Source: Heliocybe sulcata
Lineage: Eukaryota; Basidiomycota; Agaricomycetes; Gloeophyllales; Gloeophyllaceae
DNA: 64,000 bases
Assembly (NCBI GenBank): GCA_004369045.1
Contig: ML213516.1
Location: 13,250-77,249 of the forward strand
Direction of reading: 5' to 3'
The notes under the pieces are model-generated. The model was not told the origin of the DNA. It ran no database searches and saw only the letters and a program-made list of their open reading frames with translations. Below are positions 1 to 8,990 of the stretch, piece after piece. Made by a program: the position numbers and the translations under genes. How positions within the stretch are numbered: the stretch's first letter is position 1; each line of letters begins with the position of its first letter.

Positions 1-60
1 CCACATCTCAATTTAGGTCGGCATTTACAGCGATCACGTATATTCGGTTCCCTCCGGTGC
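1..60. repeat. Terminal fragment of the AT-rich inverted-repeat element
   Basis: These 60 bases are identical to positions 2838-2897, which form the right end of an AT-rich insertion. Similarity stops at the same base in both copies, so the window probably opens inside a second copy of that element. The rest of this copy lies outside the window. Confidence 0.7.
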
Positions 61-1816
61 TTGCATGTTCGATAGTTGAGCTGCATGTGCGTCATAGTTG
101 CCTAATCAGAATCTCTTATAGCCTGACTACAACTTTTGGTAGTCAATAGTAAGTAGCGCTCCTTTAGCAAGCTGGCAGCCAATCAGAAGCCAGAAATCCC
201 AACCGGCGCGGAAACCTCGTAGTTGAAGCTCCGACAGTGTTATCTCACGGTAAGAAATGAGTAAGTAAATGATTTGTAGTCCCTCTGCTAACAATATGCA
301 CACAGCACACTCGGAATTGACTCATAAATCATGCAAATATTTGGGAAGGTGTAATATATGGGGCAGATAATATATTTGGAATTTCAGACTCTGCCAAGGA
401 CAGGAGCAGGAGCACTGTGCAGATTACTGAAATGTGGCACTACAAATCAAAAACTGTAGTCTTGACTACAACCGGAGTTTCAATAAAGTGTTATCGAGAC
501 TACACTTTTAATTCCCACAGTTTCTCGGCATTATCGTGGGAGTATCTGCATTGTTCGGCGTCGACCCGGTAAAGACTCTTCCTTCGTAAACTCAGGACTC
601 GTAATATTGATATCAATAGACTTCAGCACGGCCAAAATGAATCACACCGAATGAAGGAACTCGCCTAGGTTTCCCAGGATGAATGGGCAGCAAATACAAG
701 GGTACGGATAGCCGAAGCAGTTCGCTATGGGACACTATGAGTTACCCCCCAGTACTCCGCAATGCCGTGCTGGACGGGTACACAGCACCACTGAATTCGG
801 CTTGCCCGTCTGGCAAGTACATCAAGAGTGGTCCGAGAGCGTGTTGCACGAACAACATCCTATCGGCATGAAATCAAAACTTCATGCCAAAAACCTCGCC
901 GTGGTACATTCCATAGAACACAAGGAGGAAGTGGTGACGAGTCCGGGATTTGCGATTTTGGCATACAAGCCAGACACGACTACGAGTAGCACCTCCATTG
1001 GCGATGGATCAGTCAGAGTCTAGCTCCAGTCCAGCCGAAGTAACCGAAGGTGTGCACCGATAAAGAACCTAGTCGATAGAGCGCTTAGGTAGGCGCCCAA
1101 CGTGCCGACATCCGAAAACCTGTCCTCCGGACTCGTGTCCCACAAATGAGCGCAGGCGAGAACTGGGACGTGGCGAGAGCCAGCACCACCTACCTGAAAG
1201 AGAACGGGTTCAGCAAGGAGAATATCCAATCAAGTCGTACAGGATGATGTCGAATACTGCCCTTACTATCCATGGGCGGAGAGGCAAATCTGTCGTGGCC
1301 CGGCTGAGACGCTCATGACCGTCATAGACGACTAGAGAGGTGCGCTGCGGGAAGTGAGGTTGAAAACCACGAGATGGATTAGAGAGCACTCACTAGAGCA
1401 AGAATGCAACACAGGTACAGACATAAGTGCGAGGGAGCATCCATGGGGAGGATCTCTGCTAGTCGAGGTCCCGCTAGCTTCCTATTGCAGCAGCGCATGT
1501 CACGAACGGTGTGAGGTCCGACAGTGACTGCCAGAGATACAGGCACCGATCACCATAGGTGGAAAGGAAAGGGAGAGGAAGTCAAATGAACCGCTTAATG
1601 GTGGGACGGGCAGAAAATGAACAGTTCGCCCAGCCAACACCCAGTCATCGTCCGACCTACGGAGATAATCGACGCCGCCGCCAGGAATTCGTGAGCTGGT
1701 AGCTTATATGTCCTCAATGATTGAGATAATTTCTCGTAGCACACTCAGAATTTTTGGATATGGCCCCAAAGTAAGGCAAACTGGATGTACCTACTGCCAT
1801 AACATTCTTCAAAGCA
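61..1816. other. Gene-free stretch
   Basis: Only short open frames without recognisable motifs occur here, and none can be joined by plausible introns into a known protein. I see no RNA gene, no repeat shared with the rest of the window and no transposase signature. Confidence 0.5.
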
Positions 1817-2075
1817 TTCGCTCGTCTTCCCTTGGTCACTCCAGAACATCGCCAGCCATCAAAAGACAACAGCCACGGACGATCACAGTCACATACACGG
1901 AGGATGAATTGATCAGGAGCTCAGCAAGTGAATGACTCACGGTATGAAAGATTGGAAATATGCACTCTGTCAGTGCAGGTCTTAAGCTGACCATGCCATA
2001 TACAAAGGTCCACACATTCCAGTGGAAGAGGGAACTAGGAACGCACAAAGGAGAATGGCAGTCAGCCGGCGTACC
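1817..2075. repeat. Duplicated non-coding block, copy 1
   Basis: This block aligns with 6950-7260; shared stretches include the strings around 1819-1835 and 1865-1895 and the region after 1930. Both copies lie about 1.1 kb (without the insertion) downstream of the stop codon of a Cyt-like gene. The block therefore belongs to the unit that was duplicated together with those genes. Confidence 0.6.
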
Positions 2076-2086
2076 TCACTTCCAGT

Positions 2087-2897
2087 AACCGAATATATGA
2101 CTGCCCTGTAAATGTGGCCCAATATCGGGAAGTCACAGTTGAAATATCCGTGCAATTGGATACATGATTATCTATTTGATATATCACATATCGTTAAAAT
2201 GAGAACATATATCTACAATTTGTGTGATTCTATGACTTGCAAGGCATATTTGTTATTCACGTGCAAAGGTTAAGGTGAATGGTGATCTCATATTTTGCCG
2301 AAGCTACGGCAGAAAGTAAAAATTTTAAATATTAGCTTCTCACGTAGTTCTGTCTGTATTACATATATAGTAAAACATATCCATATACAGTAGAAGTTTG
2401 TTGGACATTTCAAATTTTCTGCTTCGAAATGATGATGGCTAATATTTCTTCCAGCACCAGTGGGACAAATGTCAAAACGAAACCGGGGACCAACATTTGT
2501 CATGGCAATATATTCCATATATGGGTTCCCATTCGGGTCTGTTGGGGTATCCTGAAGTAAATTTGAAATTCCACACATCAAGCATATCTCGGAAGATATA
2601 CCAGATATGGGCGATAATCCCAGTGCAATGAAATATTCGAAATTGTTGTCGATGAAAAACCTCAATACAAATAAGAATTATACTTATAACTACACATCGG
2701 ACAATATTTATAATTTACTTCAACATATTCCAACATAGTGTAGCTTCGTATGTATTTCATATATATAAATTCCTATACACAATATAACATATATAAAAAA
2801 TAACCTGCCATTTCCGGTGAATATTATATATCAAAGCCCACATCTCAATTTAGGTCGGCATTTACAGCGATCACGTATATTCGGTTCCCTCCGGTGC
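2087..2897. mobile_element. AT-rich non-autonomous DNA transposon with terminal inverted repeats
   Basis: An approximately 0.8 kb insertion, much richer in A and T than its surroundings, is absent at the matching place in the second duplicated block (about 7260-7330). Its ends are imperfect inverted repeats: AACCGAATATA at 2087 matches the reverse complement of 2876-2886, and similarity continues inward through CTGTAAATG on both sides. The right-end 60 bases recur at 1-60. A 125-codon frame on the minus strand (2288-2665) has no transposase motif that I can see, so the element looks non-autonomous. Exact outer ends and target-site duplication are not resolved, and I cannot assign the superfamily. 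Confidence 0.55.
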
Positions 2898-3137
2898 CTG
2901 TCTCGCTTCGACGGAAGACAAGGTCTTGAAATTTTGTCGCGATTACTGCAGTCAGGAAGAGATATAATTCCTACGAAGCTCGCTATCGGTGCAGATACAT
3001 TGGCCAAGTAACACAAGCTGGAGCCGGAAAGCTCCATTTTAATCTAAAATGGAAATATAAATCAGGCTACGGGCGTTGATATATCAGAGCGCCACTCACT
3101 GTAGCACCATTCATGCTTACCGTGACCCTAGGCTGTC
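2898..3137. repeat. 3' flank of Cyt-like gene A, shared with gene C
   Basis: This flank aligns with 7325-7549, for example around the shared string GAAGCTCGCTATCGGTGCAG near 2977 and 7388. The alignment shows that the flanks of genes A and C were copied together with the genes. Confidence 0.6.
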
Positions 3138-3740
3138 TTACGCGGGGTCCTTGAAGCCTTCCAAGACAAGGAATTTCATCGCGTCGATCTCAGCGGAGTA
3201 ACCCACCGGCGTGCGTCCCAGCGCGATCGAGCTCACAAGGCTGAAGAAGAATACTTCATCCGTGCCCGGTTGCCGAAATGCGAACATGACATGGTATTCG
3301 CACTGGCGATGGTCACTGGCCGCGGCGACCGCACTCCTCAGGGCAGCCATATTCCAAGCAGATGCCGCGACATTCATCTCGTCCTTCATGAATTTGACAA
3401 TTTCTTCGACCATGCTAGAGACGTCCACTGCCTGCAGGACCATCTTGTCGTATGGCAGTGTAATAGGAAAGAACTTGTTGCCTGCCACAATATTGATGGG
3501 GCCAATCAGGGGAAAGTTGGAGACCAGATGGCTTACCTTGGTGTCCGAAGACGGCCTTGCGGAAGCCCGGCCAGTCGTACGTACTCTCGGGCTCAAACTG
3601 GCGGTAGCGTCCGCAAAACTTCATAAACTGCATGGCAGATGGGATGAGAGCGCTCGGAAGCTCTTGAAATTGATCGAAGGGTGTGACTACAAGCTGATTT
3701 GTGAGTAAACAATAATCCCCGAGACACTATGGCGTACCCG
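3138..3740 (-). pseudogene. Cyt-like (CytB/volvatoxin family) gene A, broken copy
   Basis: First of three tandem members of a family resembling the pore-forming Cyt proteins of Bacillus and the volvatoxins of straw mushroom. The recognisable body includes the helix around DVSSMVEEIVKFMKDEM, the strand region around YHVMFAFRQPGTDEVFFF and a C-terminal VLEGFKDP. It is clearly homologous to genes B and C, but it does not read through as they do. I count about one break and treat it as a recent fossil. Its flanks are also duplicated. Family assignment rests on motif resemblance only. Confidence 0.5.
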
Positions 3741-4140
3741 CATCGCCCGAATTGTGGATGATAGGGCTGAGAACTGTAGGCTACGGGAGTGGGATGGAGA
3801 TAGAAGCATGATCTCGTGGCCTTTTATGCTGAGCATGGATAACCTGCTCGGCCCGTACATGGACCAACATTTGCACTTTCGTGGCGTCATGGACCGGCTT
3901 GACTATCCCGCTCATTCAGAAGGAGCACATGTTACAAACAACATCAATTGAACGCAGCCATCGGTATTCGAAGCATAACTCTACCTGACAGTCTGCGGAG
4001 AAGACCAAAGTTCATATGAGCTGCATACATCGGAAATTTATACGGGATAGAGTACGTACGACATGCGCCACCACATATCGCACTCGTGATCCAGAAGCTG
4101 TAGAATTAGGCTATCGAATGATCAACATCAGTATGGACGT
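3741..4140. repeat. Promoter-side repeat of gene A
   Basis: Homologous to 4820-5200, 8169-8560 and 8590-8950. It contains the block CCTTTTATG (3820-3828), which matches the TATA box position of the other copies on the minus strand but with a changed base, and a conserved block near 4010-4035 with the string TTCATATGAGCTGC. Confidence 0.6.
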
Positions 4141-4199
4141 CGATACGCCGAAGTCACTCACTGCAGCACCATTCGTGCTTACCGAGGCCCCAAGCTGTC

Positions 4200-4819
4200 T
4201 TAGCGGGTGGGGTCCTTGAAGCCTTTTACGACGAGAAGTTTCATGGCGTCGATCACACCATAGAACCCCAGCGCTGTGCGTCCCAGCTCGATGGTGGTCA
4301 CAAGGCTAAAGAAGAATACTTCATCCGTGCCTGGCTGACGAGACGCGAACATGATATAGTATTCGCACTGGCGCTTGTCACTGCTGGCGGCGACAGCACT
4401 CCTCAGGGCGTCCATATCTATAGCAGAGACCGCGACGTTCAGCTCGTCCTTCATGGAGTTGACGATTTGTTCGACCATGCTGGAGACGTCCGCCGCCTGC
4501 AAGTGAATCTTGTCGTTTGGCAGCGTGATGGTAAAGAGGTTCCTGCCTGCCACGATGTTGACAGGGGGCACTCAGCGGACAATTGAAAACTATGTTGCTT
4601 ACCCTGGTACTCGATGACGGCCTTTCGGAAGCCTGACCAGTCGTACGTACTCTCGGGCTCCAACTGGCGGTAGTGGCCGCAAAACTTCATAACCTGTAAG
4701 GCAGTCATGATCAAAGGGCTCGGAAGCGTTTGAAAACGATCGAATGGGGTAACTATAAGCTGACTAATGAGTGAACAACTATAACCGAGAGACGAGGGCG
4801 TACCCGCATCGTCCGACAT
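4200..4819 (-). CDS. Cyt-like (CytB/volvatoxin family) protein B
   Basis: About 170 residues in three exons (4804-4819, 4603-4752, 4200-4546) with two short GT-AG introns; the frame is kept across both. No signal peptide is visible. The sequence follows the Cyt alpha/beta pattern: an N-terminal aromatic region (YDWSGFRKAV), strands around LFTITLPNDK, a long helix (MVEQIVNSMKDELNVAVSA), then YYIMFASRQPGTDEVFFF, which resembles the YNVLFAIQ...GVMYCV segment of bacterial Cyt proteins, and a closing hydrophobic strand. Family members oligomerise in membranes and form pores; function here is inferred. It lies between the broken copy A and the whole copy C and shares their promoter repeat. The start is the ATG of the first small exon, about 70 bases from a TATA box. 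Confidence 0.6.
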
Positions 4820-5345
4820 TGTGAATAATACGGGCTGAAGACTGTAGGCTCTCGGAGTGGGATGGAGATGAAAACACTGTCTCGTAGCCTTTTATATTCC
4901 TGGATGACCAGTCCGGTACGTACATGGACCAACGTTCGCTTTCCATGCCGTCAGAGATCAGCTCGCTATCCTGTTCATTCAGAAAGGACACATGCTGCGA
5001 ACAACGTCGATTCAACATAGCTATCGGGCTTCGAAGAGCGCAACGCTGCCTGACAGTTTGCGGAGAAGACTGAAGTTCATATGAGCTGCTTACGTCGAAA
5101 GCCTCTAGAAGATAGAGCACATACCATATGCAGCAGCACCCCATATCGCACTTGTGATTCAGCGATTTCAAAATTAGGCTGTCGGATGGCGACACGCACT
5201 CAAGCCACATAGTCGCTGGCACTGACTTGGAACCCTCAAAGGCTAGGTGAAATCTTCTAACAACGGTGTTTTTGCCGCGAACACTAGTCACCATGCTGCA
5301 CTCGTGATTCGTCCGATAGGGAGGCCGCCAAATAACGAGAACCAC
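4820..5345. repeat. Promoter-side repeat of gene B
   Basis: Copy of the upstream repeat found beside genes A and C. It includes CATATGAGCTGCTTACGTCG near 5078 and a tail near 5190-5300 that recurs at 8530-8590 and 8880-8990. Small frames inside it are not conserved between copies, so it is read as regulatory or flanking DNA, not coding. Confidence 0.6.
4888..4896 (-). promoter_or_regulatory. TATA box of Cyt-like gene B
   Basis: Reads TATAAAAGG on the minus strand about 70 bases before the start codon. The same word at the same distance precedes gene C at 8238-8246. Confidence 0.6.
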
Positions 5346-5854
5346 TTTAAGTGAATATATCCAAGCTTGGCAGGTTCCTCAAGTCTTGAAGCTTGAAATT
5401 TGAAACCCTGTTCTGATTCTAAGCCGTAGCATCAGTGTAGTTTGCACTAAAGAGCGCGCGACCATAGCATCTCAAGAAGTGACGCGTACCGGCGGCATCT
5501 ACCGAGATGTAGGTCCAAGTAATGGTCGCGAAGGATTGTCTTCGAATTCAAGCTTTCCTCGCTCGCCAGAGACTCTCTTCCTGGTTATCATCTAGCAAGA
5601 GTGAGATAAATAACTTAACTCGTCATTCAGCCTCAAGCCTCCTTTTCCAAGCTGGATCTCTTTCCATTGACCTTCTGAAGTTGCCCCCACCTTGACATCT
5701 CTCTGCGGGACGTGGTCACCACTGCCTTGCCGAGCCTAGCGGAGCTTTCATCGGATACTTTTTGGACGAACATGTCGATCATATGCTTGTGTTCGACACT
5801 CATGCACTTACAGCTCCCTGGACTGTCTGTCTGGTATGCGCTCCTGGCTCTTCC
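5346..5854. other. Gene-free stretch
   Basis: No coding frame, RNA gene or repeat that I can recognise. It separates the Cyt-like repeats from the partial gene copy that follows. Confidence 0.4.
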
Positions 5855-6665
5855 TGTCGCGTCGGTGGTGGCAGTGGTGCAGCGACGGTCAAGGACGTTT
5901 CTTGGTGCAAACGTTCATAGGTCTCCGCCGCCGTTCATGGCGAAGACTGTCGTAATATTGAGACATTCCATGATAATATGACAGTCTTCTCCCGAGTGAA
6001 CGGAACAGCGAGACATGTACACATGTCTCGCGAATTTCGTTGCAGTTTCGACTGGCAGAAGCGGGTTTGACGATGTCCGGCGTCAAGACGTAGTGCCAGC
6101 CGCACCCTGCGGCTGGCAGTCCATCTCATAATTTCAGGTATATGAACCCAGTTGATCTGTCTCCTCCTCACCACTTGCATCCTCCTCCCGCTTACCTTTA
6201 CTACTTTAAACCCCCCATTCCTACCTTATTATCAATGGCTCCCTCTGCTCGCTTCGCTGCTTTCAAGGCTTCTAACAAGGAGACTTCAAAGCAGTCTATT
6301 GAACTTTCTGTCAACATCTCTCTCCCCATGCCTCTTATGCGTGGCAGTGGCAAGCCTCGTCAAACGCCCTCTACCAGTTCTCGCACCGGCCTCTTTGGGC
6401 TGCGTCGTAAGAACACTGGCTCTGGCAAGGACAAGGAGAACGCTGGTCCTACTTACAAAGTTCGTGCTTCTCGCCGCGGCCAGGCCACCCCCGCCAAGGA
6501 CGAGGACGAGGACGGTTATTTCGTGACCAATGCGAAAGAACACGACGGCGCTTGTCTTCCGACGCTGCCCAGCTCGCTCACCACGCGCACTTTGTCCTTG
6601 TCGAGGACGAAGCGGATTTCAAGCTCTCCGAGTCCATCAGCCAAGAGTACGAGCTGGTTGCTCCG
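5855..6665 (+). pseudogene. Truncated inverted copy of the 56.4-57.7 kb gene with its promoter
   Basis: From about 5855 to 6665 the sequence matches the reverse complement of roughly 57335-58090. The match covers some 380 bases of promoter, including a GCCGCACCCTGCGGC palindrome, and the first part of the first exon from the ATG at 6235. The copy starts with the same residues (MAPSARFAAFKASNKETSKQ) and runs to about codon 140, where homology stops abruptly. Before that point one base is missing near 6588 compared with the full gene, which shifts the frame. With no second half, it is a dead partial duplicate, or at most encodes a short N-terminal fragment. Codon-level identity is high, so the event is fairly recent. 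Confidence 0.75.
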
Positions 6666-6949
6666 CGATTTTCCATTTCTCGCTTCGTGTCGTATTTACT
6701 CCGTGCAATCCAGACCAGAATATGACGTAGAGACAAAACATACACGATGTTCCTGTAGCTATCCCTGTACTTATGCGGGACGGGAATTCAGGGAGCACCT
6801 AAGATCTGACGAGCCACGTCAAGCAATAATTAATAAACTTTCCTAGACAGAAACCTAATGATACATAGATTAGAGCATTCGTGTTGCATACGGCCCACAG
6901 CAAAGCAACCTAGGCGTACGTACTGAAAGAATACTCCTCTAAAGGGTTC
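6666..6949. other. Gene-free stretch after the partial copy
   Basis: No recognisable gene. The first bases after 6665 share nothing with the second half of the parent gene. Confidence 0.4.
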
Positions 6950-7549
6950 GCTCGTCTTCCTAATCCTCCCTTGTTCACACCATATTATTGTCGTTCATCA
7001 AAGGACGATGGCCTCGAAACGATCACAATCACATACATCTAGGGTGAACTTGTCTTGACTTAGACAGAGTCAAGTGAATGAGTAACAGATGAAAGGTTGG
7101 AAATAAGCGCCCTCGCAGTGTAAGTATTGGGCTGGCCGAGTCACCATCGATGGACCCTTCAGAAAGGCGCACCTGCCAACCAGATAGGCAGATCTGCGAG
7201 GTGCGAGGCATACGTATCGCCCCTTCTAATGCGTATCAGGCCACACGGCCGCTGATAGCCGCTCTCGCACAAAGGATGAGGGCATTTCGCCTCACTCGGT
7301 CATGTTGAGCGCTCTCCGATTAGCTATTTCGATTCGACGGAAGACTTGTCGCAATCATGCAGTCAGGAATAGATGCGATTGCCTGGAAGCTCGCTATCGG
7401 TGCAGATACACTGGTCAAGAAACACAAAGTGGCGCCTGAAAGGTCCATCCTCAACCTGAGACGGAACTATTAATTATACTACGCGAATTGATATATCAAG
7501 ACGTCACTCACTGTAGAACCAGTCGTGCTTACCGTAGACCTCGGCCGTC
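6950..7549. repeat. Duplicated 3' block of Cyt-like gene C
   Basis: Matches 1817-2075 and then 2898-3137, with the AT-rich element of copy 1 missing between them. It therefore shows the pre-insertion state of the site. The small open frames inside are not conserved between copies. Confidence 0.6.
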
Positions 7550-8168
7550 TTAGCCGGTGGGGTCCTTGAAGCCTTTCAAGACAAGGAGTTTCATCGCGTC
7601 GATCACAGCGTAGAAACCCAGCACCGTGCGTCCCAGCTCGATGGTGCTCATAAGGCTGAAGAAGGATGCTTCATCCGTGCCTGGCTGCCGGGATGCGAAC
7701 ATGATATAGCATTCGCAATGGCCCGTGTCACTGCTGGCGGCAACAGCACTCCTAAGGGCGTCCATGTCTAAAGCAGAGACCGCGACGTTCAGCTCGTCCT
7801 TCATGGAGTTGACAATTTGTTCGACCATGCTGGAGACGTCCGCCTCCTGCAGGCTAATCTTGTCATTTGGCAGCGTGATAGGAAGGAGCTTGTTGCCTGC
7901 CACAATGTTGATGGGGGCGATCAGCGGACAATTGGAGACTAGATGGCGTACCTTGGTATCCGAAGACGGCCTTGCGGAAGCCTGGCCAGTCGAACGCAAG
8001 CCCTTGCTGCAATAGGCGGTAGTGGCCGGAAAACTTCATAACCTGTAAGGCAGTCGGGATGAACGCGCTCGGAAGCGTTTGGAACTGATCGAAGGGGGTA
8101 ACTATAAGCCGACTAGTGAGTGAACGATTATAACTGAGAGGAGAGTGTGTACCCGCATCGCCCGACAT
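7550..8168 (-). CDS. Cyt-like (CytB/volvatoxin family) protein C
   Basis: Third family member, with the same three-exon plan as gene B: a 16-base first exon, two short introns, about 170 residues. The helix (MVEQIVNSMKDELNVAVSAL) and the YIMFASRQPGTDE strand region are nearly identical to B. The N-terminal region differs more (LLQQGLAFDWPGFRKAVFGY), so B and C are diverged duplicates. No signal peptide is seen; known fungal relatives are cytosolic proteins released on damage. Pore formation is a family inference. Start chosen by conservation with B and by the TATA box 70 bases upstream. Confidence 0.6.
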
Positions 8169-8990
8169 TGTGAATGATATGGGCTGAAGATTGTAGGCTG
8201 TCCGAGTGGGATGGAGATGAAAACAACGTCTTATGGCCTTTTATACTGAGCTGGATGACCTGTTCGGCACGTACATGGACCAACCTTCGCTTTCCATGCC
8301 GTCAGAGACCAGCTTGGCTATCCTGTTCATTCAGAGAGTGCACATGCTGAAAACAATGTCGATTCAACGTAGCTATCGGGCTTCGAAGAGCGCAACGCTA
8401 CCTGACAGTTCGCTGAGAAGACTGAAGTTCATATGAGCTGCTTACGTCGGAAGTCTCTAGAAGATAGAGTACATACCCCATGCAGCACCACATATCGCAC
8501 TTGTGATACAGCGAGTGTAGAATTAGGCTATCGGATGGCGACAAGCACTCAAGCAACATGGTCACTGACACTTGCTGGGAACCCTCGAAGTCGGCCTTTT
8601 ATGCGTGACCGGAAGGACCTGCCCGGCACCTCCTTCGCACTTTCGTGGCGTTGAAGACCGGCTTCGCCATCCTGTTCATTCAGAGAGCACATGCTACAAG
8701 CAACATCGCTTCAAGGCAGCCATCGGTCTTCGAAGAGCGTAACCCTGCCTGACAGTTTGCAGAGAAGGCTGAAGTTCATATGAGCTGCTTACGTCGGAAG
8801 TCTCTAGAAGATAGTGTAGTACATACCACATACAACACCATTTATCGCACTTGTGATTCAGCGACTGCAGAAGTAGGCTATCGGATGGTGACACGAGGAA
8901 CATAGTCTCTGAAACTCGCTGGGGAACCCTCCAAGTCTAGGTGAACCTTTACAACGACTGCGCGATGTGCCGCGTACACTGGCCGCCATG
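8169..8990. repeat. Two tandem copies of the Cyt promoter repeat, the second an orphan
   Basis: 8169-8560 is the promoter of gene C. 8590-8990 is a second copy with a TATA-like word (CCTTTTATG, 8595-8603), the CATATGAGCTGC block near 8777 and the same tail, but no gene follows it on the minus strand. It resembles the promoter of gene A most, for example in CTTTCGTGGCG. It looks like the remains of a fourth repeat unit. Confidence 0.6.
8238..8246 (-). promoter_or_regulatory. TATA box of Cyt-like gene C
   Basis: Reads TATAAAAGG on the minus strand about 70 bases upstream of the start codon, in the same position as for gene B. Confidence 0.6.

Noticed and set aside
2288-2665. 125-codon frame in the AT-rich element
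   Set aside because: AT-rich composition and lack of any transposase motif; kept as part of the element, not as a gene.
1-2897. 60-base direct repeat at both ends of a 2.9 kb segment, first read as long terminal repeats
   Set aside because: The right repeat is the end of a smaller AT-rich insertion with inverted ends (2087-2897), and the segment between shows no retroelement domain.
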